Below are positions 1-7,775 of a stretch of DNA of 56,021 nucleotides, one piece after another. The stretch lies in the NCBI GenBank assembly GCA_031280645.1, contig JAITGL010000001.1, forward strand, positions 1 through 56,021, in the 5' to 3' direction. The DNA comes from Tannerellaceae bacterium (GTDB lineage Bacteria; Bacteroidota; Bacteroidia; Bacteroidales; Tannerellaceae). Below the pieces are notes generated by a model that had not been told where the DNA came from, made no database searches, and was given only the letters and a program-made list of their open reading frames with translations. Each line of letters starts with the position of its first letter. The first letter of the stretch is position 1. Both the position numbers and the translations under genes were made by a program.

Positions 1-92
1 AAACTGCGGCGAGCAAAATACGATCGTATTTCGCGTGTTTGGAAACTGCGGCAAGCAAAATACGATCGTATTTCCGTTGCTTCAGGGCAATC
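1..92. repeat. Palindromic 42-bp repeat, family A (two copies, cut by window edge)
   Basis: Two copies of a unit with the perfect palindrome AAATACGATCGTATTT lie exactly 42 bp apart (palindromes from positions 16 and 58). They are joined by a conserved spacer containing AAACTGCGGC and GAGCAAAA. The same family occurs at 47295-47457 in the opposite orientation. The array may continue to the left of the window. No coding potential is evident. Confidence 0.85.
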
Positions 93-311
93 TTCTCTGC
101 CGATATATAAATATGCTTGAACCGCGACTGATAAGAATATAAATTTCCGATAAAATTCTATTGCAGTTTTTTCTTCACAAGTATTTGCATATATTTGCAG
201 CCGTATTTGTCAGTTTAATCGTTCGTTTATTTTGACAATCCTTCCCCTTACTTATATATATCTATTCCCCAAGGCTTTTCATAATCTATTTTATGAGATT
301 TCAAGGTAAAG

Positions 312-350
312 TAAAGAGCTGCCAAGAATGTAGCCGGCGGCTCTTGTTTT
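312..350 (+). terminator. Hairpin with T-run, probable intrinsic terminator
   Basis: AAGAGCTGCC (314-323) pairs with GGCGGCTCTT (336-345), with one G-U pair, and is followed by GTTTTG. No gene precedes it in the window, so it may end a transcript from the left or a small RNA. The rest of 93-463 shows AT-rich DNA and no convincing gene. Confidence 0.5.
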
Positions 351-463
351 GTGATCAATGTTTCTTGCAATGATTGTGGCGTTGCTATCCTTATACATTA
401 TATATATAGTTTCTTGTAGAAGCCCGCAAAGCAATCGCTTTATATCTGAACAGTCGTTAAATA

Positions 464-784
464 TTATGGCGTCGTATCGGCATTGCAGTCGGGGAAGAAG
501 TTTGTGTAAACGGCGAGGCCGGCTTGCCGAGCTTCTTTACTTAATTCGGCGTCGGGTTCGATTCCTTCGGCAATTAAACCATGCTGTTGCGCTGTTTTCA
601 GAAACAGGCCGCGGGCGCATCCTACCTCAACGATCGTTTTGACATTAAAGTTTGTTTTCAGAATTGTGCATATCTCATCGAAATTGCGGATGCGCACGCC
701 TTCTACTTCTGCGCCGGGATGTTCTGTTGAACACTGGTATTTGCGTGGTAGAAAAAATAGCCTTTCCGAGCGTATACGGAAAGG
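464..784 (-). pseudogene. Class I SAM-methyltransferase fragment
   Basis: The minus-strand frame is open from 784 to the stop at 464; from about position 742 it reads like real protein. It contains methyltransferase motif I (VEVGCARG) followed by an acidic motif II-like stretch (EGIEPD). The N-terminus is missing and the protein stops shortly after motif II, where a full class I enzyme would continue for 100 residues or more. A GTG at 697 is the first possible start but falls inside conserved sequence. The fragment begins just past the hairpin terminator at 756-789. It is probably a remnant of a surface-polysaccharide or lipid-modification gene; the substrate cannot be told. Confidence 0.6.
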
Positions 785-789
785 CTATT
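756..789 (-). terminator. Intrinsic terminator inside leader element 1
   Basis: AATAGCCTTTCCG (756-768) and CGGAAAGGCTATT (777-789) form a perfect 13-bp stem with an 8-nt loop. On the minus strand the stem runs directly into a T-run (752-757). Confidence 0.85.
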
Positions 790-824
790 ACTTGTAGATA
801 ATTTGGTTTTATATTGAAAAGTAC

Positions 825-899
825 TTAGCCGAGCATTAAAAATATAAACTCGTGGGGGGTGTAGAAGCGCATCCATTTTACCGGAGGCGCTTCTTCCAT
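825..899 (-). CDS. Leader peptide, 24 aa, element 1
   Basis: A short minus-strand ORF starts at ATG 899 and ends at TAA 825-827, which is part of the conserved TAAGTACTT. Its C-terminus (TPHEFIFLMLG) lines up without gaps with that of the peptide at 10099-10203 (TPPMIYILTHA): TP, nine residues, stop. An overlapping frame from the ATG at 933 is also open through this stretch (76 codons, stop at 703), so the true start is uncertain. Conservation of the nucleotide frame at the stop codon is the argument for this ORF. Confidence 0.45.
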   Translation of the reverse strand: MEEAPPVKWMRFYTPHEFIFLMLG

Positions 900-1031
900 T
901 AATAGATATTTTATTTTTATTCGGAGAGTTCATTTGATGATTTTATATTTTTTATATGGCCGCAAATATATGAATATTTTTATTTGAAGATTGGAAGCAA
1001 TCCTCTTAGAGGAAGTGTTAATTTTATTATC

Positions 1032-1039
1032 TACATTTG
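1032..1039 (+). promoter_or_regulatory. Bacteroidetes-type -7 box upstream of the DoxX fusion gene
   Basis: TACATTTG fits TAnnTTTG and lies 44 bp before the start codon at 1084. No clear TTTG box lies 18-20 bp further upstream, so the promoter is tentative. Confidence 0.4.
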
Positions 1040-1083
1040 CCGCGCTGAAGTTGCATCTATTAATCTTAATATCATAATATTCC

Positions 1084-2616
1084 ATGAAAACAAATTTCTT
1101 ATCCTTACTTAAAGACTGGGAAAACGTTGCTGTGAGCGTATTGCGGATGGCTATCGGGTGGCATTTCCTTTATGAGGGAGTGGCCAAAGTTATGCTTGGA
1201 GGCTGGTCGGCGCAATCGTACCTGGCAAATACAACGGGGGCCCTGTCGCCGTTTTATCACTGGATCGCGGCATCGCCGGCCATTGGCGTTGTCGACTGGC
1301 TGAATATCGTTGGGTTGCTGGCTATCGGGCTGGCGCTGTTTCTGGGATGCTTTACCCGCGCGGCGTCGGTTGCAGGGGCGTTGCTCTTGATTCTGTATTA
1401 TTTTGCCTATCCTCCGTTTGGGCTTTCGCTGCTGGTGTCGTCGGGCGAGAGTCATTTATATATTGTGAACTATCAGATGTTCGAGGCGCTGGCTCTGGCT
1501 TTCCTGGCTTGCAGGGCCGATACGGGCTTTGGCATTGGGAAATGGCTGGGATCACGGTTGGCTAACCGGAAGGAGAATGTTACTCCGGCAGGTTCGAGGC
1601 GGGAGGCTATTAAGCATCTTGCTTCAATACCGGCGCTGGGATTAATTGGCTGGGGCGCGTACGAAAACAGCCGGCGATATGGCGTTGATGTGATGAGCGG
1701 GGCTACCATACAATTAAACCGCCAGGACTTGTCGGAGCTGAAAGGGGCTTTGCCCAAGGGTAAAATCGGTAAGCATGAGATAAGCCGGATGGTGCTTGGA
1801 GGAAATTTAATAGGAGGATGGTCGCACGGGCGCGATCTGCTTTACACCGATCAGCTTTTCAAGGCTTACAATACCGAGCGCAAAGTTTACGAAACCCTTA
1901 TGCTGGCCGAGGCGGCAGGTATAAACAGCATCAACATCGGATTCCCCTCGAACGAGCTGCTTCGCAAATATAAAAAGGCTACTGGCAGCAAAATAAAAGT
2001 GATAACACAGATTGCCGCCGACGTTAAAGACGAGTCCACTCTGTTCAATGATCTTTACGCCGCTATCGACTTCGGAGTTGATATCATCCAGATACAAGGC
2101 AACTGGGTTGACTGGATGACGCGCGACAATCATGTTGACCGCATAGGCCGCCTGCTCGGCAAAATCCGCGAAGAGGGCTTTACCGCAGGCCTCGGAGCTC
2201 ATACTATCGACTCGCTCATTGCATGTCGCGATGCCGGCATCATCCCCGATTATTATATGAAAACCATGCACCACGATCGCTACTGGTCGGCTCATCCTCG
2301 CGAAAACAGGATCCCGTTTGAGCAAGACGGGCCTACCTCGCTCGATCATAATAAATATCACAACAATTTGTTTTGCCCTTATCCCGACCGCACGACGGAG
2401 TTTGTTGCCCAGTCGCCTGTGCCTGTTATGGGCTTTAAGGTGCTTGCCGCCGGGGCTATTCATCCGTCCGACGGTATTTACTGGGCCTTTGAGCATGGGG
2501 CCGACTTTGTATGCGTGGGCATGTTCGACTTCCAAATTGTTGAAGATGTTAATCTATGTATTGACATTTTGCATAAGCTGGAGAATGACGGAGCGCGCGC
2601 CCGCGCATGGGCTTGA
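1084..2616 (+). CDS. DoxX-family membrane protein fused to an aldo/keto-reductase-like barrel
   Basis: The 510-residue protein has two parts. Residues 1-155 are a DoxX-like membrane domain with about four hydrophobic helices and the signature-like LRMAIGWHFLYEGVAKV near residue 20. Residues 171-195 hold a twin-arginine-like stretch (SRREAIKHL) followed by a hydrophobic segment, as in a Tat signal anchor. Residues 230-505 resemble the TIM-barrel domain of aldo/keto-reductase-like proteins (RMVLGGNLIGGW, ITQIAADVKDES, VDIIQIQGNW). The likely arrangement is a membrane anchor with the barrel outside the cytoplasm, perhaps in a redox role; the substrate is unknown. The coding strand is rich in G/T at third positions, unlike metF or tkt. 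Confidence 0.75.
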   Translation: MKTNFLSLLKDWENVAVSVLRMAIGWHFLYEGVAKVMLGGWSAQSYLANTTGALSPFYHWIAASPAIGVVDWLNIVGLLAIGLALFLGCFTRAASVAGALLLILYYFAYPPFGLSLLVSSGESHLYIVNYQMFEALALAFLACRADTGFGIGKWLGSRLANRKENVTPAGSRREAIKHLASIPALGLIGWGAYENSRRYGVDVMSGATIQLNRQDLSELKGALPKGKIGKHEISRMVLGGNLIGGWSHGRDLLYTDQLFKAYNTERKVYETLMLAEAAGINSINIGFPSNELLRKYKKATGSKIKVITQIAADVKDESTLFNDLYAAIDFGVDIIQIQGNWVDWMTRDNHVDRIGRLLGKIREEGFTAGLGAHTIDSLIACRDAGIIPDYYMKTMHHDRYWSAHPRENRIPFEQDGPTSLDHNKYHNNLFCPYPDRTTEFVAQSPVPVMGFKVLAAGAIHPSDGIYWAFEHGADFVCVGMFDFQIVEDVNLCIDILHKLENDGARARAWA

Positions 2617-2669
2617 ACAGTTGGGTGCAATGTTTGAACTATTCCAATATTTAAAAAGCAAGGATCTTT

Positions 2670-2700
2670 TTTGTAGTGTAAAAAAAACACTATACTTTTG
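2670..2700 (+). promoter_or_regulatory. Promoter of the HU-type gene
   Basis: TTTG (2670-2673), a 19-bp spacer and TACTTTTG (2693-2700) match the Bacteroidetes consensus. The HU start codon lies 58 bp after the -7 box. Confidence 0.75.
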
Positions 2701-2758
2701 AGGCCGTTAAAAGAGTATTAATTTTTTCATGTTTAATATAATTATTATCAGGTCAATT

Positions 2759-3031
2759 ATGAACAAAACTGAATTTATCAATGCTGTTGCCGAGAAGGCT
2801 CAGTTTACTAAAGCGGACACCAAAAAAGTTGTCGAAGCATTTATCGAAGTGGTATCATCTGAAATGAAAGACGGCGGAAAAATCGTTATACCGGGTTTCG
2901 GCGTATTTTCAATCTCTGAGAAAGCGGAACGGAAAGGAGTTAATCCTCAAACCAAACAAGAAATTGTTATCGCTGCTCATAAGATTGTAAAATTCAAACC
3001 GGGATCGGAGCTTGCCAAGATTGTCAAGTAA
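2759..3031 (+). CDS. HU-family DNA-binding protein
   Basis: The 90-residue protein matches the usual HU length. It opens MNKTEFINAVAEKA and has the central KDGGKIVIPGFGVF strand pair and the arm region with NPQTKQEI, all typical of HU/IHF. HU dimers bend and compact DNA and take part in recombination and replication. An in-frame ATG 10 codons upstream (2729) exists, but the family starts at MNK. The gene has its own promoter and is followed by a hairpin terminator. It borders the mobilisable island to its right. Confidence 0.93.
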   Translation: MNKTEFINAVAEKAQFTKADTKKVVEAFIEVVSSEMKDGGKIVIPGFGVFSISEKAERKGVNPQTKQEIVIAAHKIVKFKPGSELAKIVK

Positions 3032-3111
3032 AACAAACAGCGTTTGACCGTTTTATTCAATAAAGACATTGCCATGCGCGGATAAAAAACTTCCGTAGTT
3101 TCAGTACATAG

Positions 3112-3150
3112 AAAGGGACGTATTATCAAATATGATGAATACGCCCCTTT
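3112..3150. terminator. Bidirectional hairpin between HU gene and island
   Basis: AAAGGGACGTATT (3112-3124) pairs with AATACGCCCCTTT (3138-3150) with one mismatch and a 13-nt loop. The plus strand continues with CTTATTTTAGATTTT. It can end HU transcripts and those from the minus-strand island. Confidence 0.7.
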
Positions 3151-3151
3151 C

Positions 3152-3352
3152 TTATTTTAGATTTTCATCGGTTTGACTTAACCGATTGAGTAATAAACCT
3201 TTTGCAGAGTTTTTGAATTTCAGAAGTAACGATTTAGTAACCGTGCGTATTTCAGCGTTTTGCGGTGCAATACTATCAAATAACTCAGCGGTAAATTTAA
3301 GCAATTTCTTTGGGATTTCATATATATATCCTTTTTTATCTGATAAACACCT
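3152..3352 (-). pseudogene. 3' remnant of an unknown island gene
   Basis: A minus-strand frame of 66 codons is open after a stop at 3353-3355 and ends at TAA 3152. It contains no ATG, so it is the C-terminal end of a longer gene. It reads as ordinary lysine- and leucine-rich protein (for example EIPKKLLKFTAELFD). I do not recognise the family. Its AT-rich composition matches the nuclease gene upstream, and it probably marks the left end of the island. Confidence 0.4.
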
Positions 3353-3574
3353 CTATTATGGAAAGAATGAATAAGGCAATACTTTTGCGGAAAATACGAC
3401 CCGAAGCGTAGCGTAGGTGTGGATTCCGTAAAACCCGTAGGGCTTGGTGTTGACGTTTCGTTCTTGGAATATATTTTTGTGTTCAGATAAAAAAAATACT
3501 CTATACGTTGAAAAGTTTAAATTGAAAGCAACTTTGCCTTTTGAAAGTTGTTAAATAGTTATGCTTAGATATTT
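3353..3574. other. Intergenic stretch inside the island
   Basis: About 220 bp with no gene. It includes GC-richer sequence (3385-3450, with GTGGATTCCGTAAAACCCG) that stands out from the AT-rich surroundings. I see no stable hairpin and no complete ORF. Confidence 0.4.
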
Positions 3575-4597
3575 TTATTTCAGATTCACTATGAAACTAT
3601 CAATTTTCTTTTCAGTTAGCTCTCCATCTTCAATTAACAATTCTTGAAATTTCTTTAAGTCGAAAAGTCTTGGCTGATGAATTTTGTTTGATAATAGCTT
3701 AAGTAATAATTTAGATGTTATTAGCGTTGTTGTGACTTGTGTTTCTACTCGAATATTTTTAATCGCATTTGCTGATATTGTATCAAAATTACTTGAAACA
3801 ATAAGAAAATAGATATTGGTGAATCCGCTTTTTCTTAATTGCTCAGAAAATTTCTTTATATACTCTATGAATTTTCTGTCTTCTGTTCCAATTTTATAGC
3901 TATCTTTCCTAGACTTTGCGTCTATAAGAATCGCATATCTATTTTGATTTTCTTTTGCTATTCCATCGGGATTTCGACCAGTTCCTTGCCCATAATCAGT
4001 AACTTCAAAACCAAGCATAGTAAAAATAAGATTTACATTCTTTTCAAATTCTCTTGATTTTTCTTCATTAATAGAGAACTCTATAAAATCCTGAACGACA
4101 GGAGGGATAAACTTTAAAATATCGTATGTGAGTCCTTCAATTTTAGGAATGATTTTTAAATTGGAGGGTTGAATTTCATTACGTTTTGGAATAAGCTTTA
4201 TTACATCTCTCCACTCGTCTTCATCAGAGTAATATTCCGCAAATTTATATGCAATATCACTCCATTTAAAATCGTGCGCATATTTTAGTCCACTTACGGT
4301 TGGTTTAAGTTTGTGATATATCCAATCCGAAGCTACAGGTAATTCTTTTTTTGCTCGGGCTAATTCTCCCCATTGTTTAAGAGTTTGCTCTAAATCTGAT
4401 TTTTGTTTACCAAAAGCTTCAGGTGTATCTCCACATTCACTAACTAACTTAAAATAAGGTTTGCTCCCGAATATTTTTATTAAGTCATTTTCAGAAATGT
4501 TGGTTTCTCTATAAAATTCCGTTGAAGATGGTTTTTTTCCTAAATAATCTCTTAATTTTTTGTATTCAATTAGTATGTCATTCTTATCGTATGTCAT
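3575..4597 (-). CDS. FokI-like endonuclease with homing-endonuclease-type repeats
   Basis: The 340-residue protein has a C-terminal domain that aligns by eye with the FokI cleavage domain: FEKNVNLIFTMLGFEV (184-199), then NPDG (209-212), then ILIDAKSRKDSY (224-234), a PD-(D/E)XK site with D211, D226 and K228, and later FLIVSSNF (264-271). Residues about 8-60 and 70-125 look like two copies of the small helical repeat found next to HNH homing nucleases (KKLRDYLGKKPSSTEF; WGELARAKKELPVASDW), a likely DNA-reading part. No methyltransferase gene is next to it. It lies just downstream of mobV on the same strand. It could be a solitary restriction or element-linked nuclease. Base composition is much more AT-rich than the chromosome around it. 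Confidence 0.75.
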   Translation of the reverse strand: MTYDKNDILIEYKKLRDYLGKKPSSTEFYRETNISENDLIKIFGSKPYFKLVSECGDTPEAFGKQKSDLEQTLKQWGELARAKKELPVASDWIYHKLKPTVSGLKYAHDFKWSDIAYKFAEYYSDEDEWRDVIKLIPKRNEIQPSNLKIIPKIEGLTYDILKFIPPVVQDFIEFSINEEKSREFEKNVNLIFTMLGFEVTDYGQGTGRNPDGIAKENQNRYAILIDAKSRKDSYKIGTEDRKFIEYIKKFSEQLRKSGFTNIYFLIVSSNFDTISANAIKNIRVETQVTTTLITSKLLLKLLSNKIHQPRLFDLKKFQELLIEDGELTEKKIDSFIVNLK

Positions 4598-4745
4598 ATT
4601 ATTTACTGATGATTCTTAAATATTAATAGTTAATAGTTAATGTGAAAATGCATTCCCTTTTGCATGGAGTACATATTTTTCCGCTCCAAAATTAATAAAT
4701 ATTTGAGAAATAGCCATGATTATCTCTTAATACCTTTGTTTTTAT

Positions 4746-5945
4746 TTAGTTCCGGCTTTTGCGGGGGATTAGTATGTCGTCTAAGTGCATGCTAGAGTTT
4801 GCCGAATTGTTCTTTGAACCAGTCGATGATATTTGTCCGTTTATTGATAATTTCAACCTGTCAGAATCCTTGCTCTCTCTAAATAGCTGTAAATTGGCAT
4901 CCTGTACGTTAAATGATTGATCGTGTTCAGGAGAATGGAGCTTGCCCGTGAAAGATAAAGGTTCGCCCTTAAATAGCTCCTTAATGATATCTATCGTCAA
5001 TCCGATACCCTTGCATAGTTGTGCTATTCGCAAACGTTCGCATAATTGCGGGAACACTTCAAACAACAAGTTTATGTCCTCTTGCGTCTTGTATGGTTCA
5101 TAATCCTGCCGGAGTTGCTTTATGCGAGTTTCAAGGTCGGATATTTCCGTCTCTTTCTGCTGGGTATATTCGTGCATATTCAGAAACTTCTCCCGGGCTT
5201 CATCCTTGCGGTCGTATAAGTCCCGGACTTTTTCGTAAACCTCTTGTTTCTCTTCTTGCAGATAACCTATGTTTTCTTTCAACTCCTCGTTCTGTGCATA
5301 TAACTCCCTGTAATATTGTGGTGTAGAGATATGCCGCGCATCCGAGCCTTTGACTCCCCGCTCCAATCCGCATTTCTGCATTTTCTCGGCGTATGTATCT
5401 TGAAACCGTTCCAGGTTCTCGCGAGTCATCACGTCATTGGCGCATAGCCGGACGGTGTCTTTCGGCTTTTTTCGGTACTTCTTCTTGCCGTTGTTCTCTT
5501 CCTGTTTGGATTTTCTTCTTTCACCGGTGACGATAGGGACTACTGTAGCGTGGATATGTGGTGTCTTTTCGTCCATGTGCAGGACGGCAGAAACTACGTT
5601 TTCTTTCCCGAACGTATACTCTAACCACTCAATATTACTTTGACACCAGTCATCTATTCTCCCCTCATTCTTTATGCGCTGCATATCTTCGGGAGTACCC
5701 GACAGCATGACCTGTAACGCCCGTACCTGATTCTCTCTGATTTTGCGGGTTATCCCTGCGTTCTCTATCCGGTGCTGTATCGCTTGTGTGCGGTTCTCTA
5801 CTCCGTCCGTAAACGTGACAAACTCCTTGTTAAGCTCCTTTCGCTGTGGATCGGCATTGCCCGGCTGTACCGTCCGCTCGATATGAGCCATCGTTCGGGC
5901 ATCGTTTCCTTTCGGTTTTTGTATATGTAATACGGCAAATCCCAT
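4746..5945 (-). CDS. MobV-type relaxase (plasmid recombination/mobilisation enzyme)
   Basis: The 399-residue protein begins MGFAVLHIQKPKG and carries the Pre/Mob histidine motif HMDEKTPHIHA (123-133) followed by VVPIV, the metal-binding core of MobV relaxases. Residues about 205-290 form a long charged coiled coil. Such enzymes nick an origin of transfer just upstream of their own gene and are mobilised by a co-resident conjugative element. The oriT-like hairpins at 5984-6212 lie directly upstream. The gene appears intact, unlike the integrase next to it. Confidence 0.9.
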   Translation of the reverse strand: MGFAVLHIQKPKGNDARTMAHIERTVQPGNADPQRKELNKEFVTFTDGVENRTQAIQHRIENAGITRKIRENQVRALQVMLSGTPEDMQRIKNEGRIDDWCQSNIEWLEYTFGKENVVSAVLHMDEKTPHIHATVVPIVTGERRKSKQEENNGKKKYRKKPKDTVRLCANDVMTRENLERFQDTYAEKMQKCGLERGVKGSDARHISTPQYYRELYAQNEELKENIGYLQEEKQEVYEKVRDLYDRKDEAREKFLNMHEYTQQKETEISDLETRIKQLRQDYEPYKTQEDINLLFEVFPQLCERLRIAQLCKGIGLTIDIIKELFKGEPLSFTGKLHSPEHDQSFNVQDANLQLFRESKDSDRLKLSINGQISSTGSKNNSANSSMHLDDILIPRKSRN

Positions 5946-5983
5946 TTGTAGAGATAAATTTTAAGTTGATAATTTACTATGAT

Positions 5984-6212
5984 AACCGCTCGTAGCGGTT
6001 GCTGTCGGTACGACTGCCGGGGTGTCCAGAGGGTTTTCCCTTTGGCTTATTGGGGCATTTTTAGCAGTAGTGAAACGGATGCGTTGAGAAAATGCCCTAA
6101 CCTAATAAATTACGACTTTTCTTTAAAAGCCTTTCGAGGTCGCTGCGGTTAAACTCGGATAGCAGCGTTGGTACTCTCTTTGGTTGCTACATCCACTACA
6201 ATGAGTGTAGTG
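5984..6212. other. Probable oriT region with four hairpins
   Basis: The 287-bp gap between mobV and the integrase holds AACCGCT/AGCGGTT (5984-6000, perfect), CCAGAGGG/CCCTTTGG (6026-6045), GGGCATTTT/AAAATGCCC (6053-6097) and CACTAC/GTAGTG (6194-6212). Clustered inverted repeats just upstream of a MobV gene are where its origin of transfer normally lies. The nick site itself cannot be named from sequence alone. Confidence 0.6.
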
Positions 6213-6232
6213 GGTGCAGTGTGCTTACAGGG

Positions 6233-7464
6233 TTAGATCGCATCACAGATATTCTTTTCTATATTTCCTAACTTATGAGATAGAATTTCCATATCCCGGC
6301 TTATCTTCTGATTGGTGATCTTTGCGTAAAGTTGGGTGGTCTTAATATTCGTATGTCCGAGAATACGGCTCACCGTTTCAATGGGTACACCATGAGATAA
6401 AAGCAAGGTCGTTGCTGCGGTGTGGCGGCTAACATGGTAGGTCAGCCGTACTTTGAATCCGCATTGCTTGCCTATCTTTTTCAGTTTTTCGTTGCAACTG
6501 CTGTTGCTCGGAACGGGGAAAACACGGTTATCGTCCGTTAAACCTTTGTATTTCTCTATTATTCGTTTGGGAACGTCCAACAGCCGGATATTAGAGTCTG
6601 TGTTGGTTTTCCGTCTGCGGGTGATAATCCACAGGTTGCCATCGAAGAACGTTTGCAAGTTGTCATTAGTGAGTTTCTTCACGTCTGCATAACTGAGTCC
6701 AGTGAAAACAGAAAAGACGAACAGGTCACGCACCAGTTCGTATGTTTTGTTTTTCATCGGAGCTTCTATAATCGTTTGTATTTCTTCTTCGGTAGATAAC
6801 CCCTATCTACGCTTTCGGGACTGTTGATATATCCCGCGAATGGGTTGAACGGTAATAAGCCCGTGTTCCGTGCTATGGAAATGATTTGCTTTAGAACTAT
6901 CATATATCCCCACACGGTTTTAGTACGGCATTTCTTATCTTCCTGCAGGAAGTATTCAAAATCGTTGATAAATGTCAGGCTTAATTCTTTGAGTGGTATA
7001 TCCTCCCTGTGATAAGCAGAGGGAAGAAATTCTCTGATATGGTTGCAGACAGTACGATAACGGGCATAAAGTTCCCTGTGCCCGGCTGTAACCGACTTTA
7101 TTCTCAAACTCGACGTTGTGCTGCTCAAACAGCTTCAATAGCGTTTCCTGCTTTATTCCGATTCCGAGATAGGCACTCTTCAGTTTGGTGGCGGTAACGT
7201 AGCCATCCGTTTGCATCAGTTCCTGATAACGGCGGTTTATATCCACTCTGATTCTATCAATGGCACGATTGATTTTCTGCGCTTCCGCACTCTTTCCGAT
7301 GCACGGTTGTTCTTCACATCCCACAGGCGGAGCGGAATGTCCATTTTGCAGCTAAACTGTTTGACTTCGCCGTCCACTGTAATACGGCACATCAAAGGCA
7401 GGTTTCCGTTAGGTTTTCCACTGCCTTTATTCACGTAAAATAATACTTTGAATGTTGACCTCAT
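6233..7464 (-). pseudogene. Tyrosine recombinase (integrase), broken by three frameshifts
   Basis: Read together, the pieces make one Bacteroidetes integrase of about 400 residues. The N-terminal arm-type domain starts at 7464 (MRSTFKVLFYVNKGSG). The frame shifts near 7280 to a segment with KINRAIDRIRVDINRRYQEL, again near 7095 to the core-binding domain (HREDIPLKELSLTFINDFEYF), and again near 6785 to the catalytic domain (TGLSYADVKKL, HVSRHTAATTLLLSHG, LGHTNIKTTQLYAKI with the nucleophile tyrosine). The first catalytic arginine is replaced, as is common in this Bacteroidetes subfamily. Unless these are sequencing errors the enzyme is dead and the island is fixed in place. Confidence 0.85.
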
Positions 7465-7775
7465 AACTCAATGTTTTTTCTGGTTACAAAATTAGTTATC
7501 ATTGAGTTGTCTGACGGCATGCAAAACTACGCAAACCGCTGAATAAAACCCATTAGCAAAGAGTTTACATCGCTATTCAAGTAACGGGATAGTAACGAAA
7601 CTCCTGCTATGTTCTGCTTACATATGCTTTTCTGCCTTTTGCATTATAAAGCAAAACAGAGCGTAACGAACGCTGTCCCAGCTAATTCGCTACACTCTGC
7701 TTAATTTTACTTTCTGCTTAGAAGTTTATTTTAATCCCTTCCGGGGGAAATCGTAACTTGCGGCTTACTCCTTGC
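7465..7775. other. Right edge of the mobilisable island
   Basis: The 311 bp between the integrase start and the end of ilvE hold no recognisable gene. The attachment site should lie here, but I see no tRNA gene and could not find a convincing direct-repeat partner near the presumed left end (3050-3160). Confidence 0.4.

Larger units (their letters stand above)
752..970 (-). promoter_or_regulatory. Leader/attenuator element, copy 1
   Basis: Read on the minus strand, the order is: a TATATTTG -7 box (963-970), an A-rich 5' leader, a short ORF (825-899) with a run of six C's, the conserved TAAGTACTT that includes its stop codon, a CAATATA block, and a strong hairpin with a T-run. A second copy with the same order and closely similar sequence lies at 10044-10278 on the plus strand. 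The order promoter, leader peptide, terminator is what a transcription attenuator looks like. Bacteroides capsule operons are known to be controlled by premature termination in their leaders, but whether this is related is inference. Confidence 0.65.

Noticed and set aside
1807..2535. A 242-codon minus-strand frame within the DoxX fusion gene
   Set aside because: It is antisense to a well-supported gene and shows no recognisable protein features.
3186..3374. A 62-codon plus-strand frame after the HU gene
   Set aside because: The minus-strand frame 3152-3352 reads as better protein and agrees in direction with the island genes.
7465..7775. tRNA gene as integration site of the island
   Set aside because: No cloverleaf could be folded by eye and no matching direct repeat was found at the left end.
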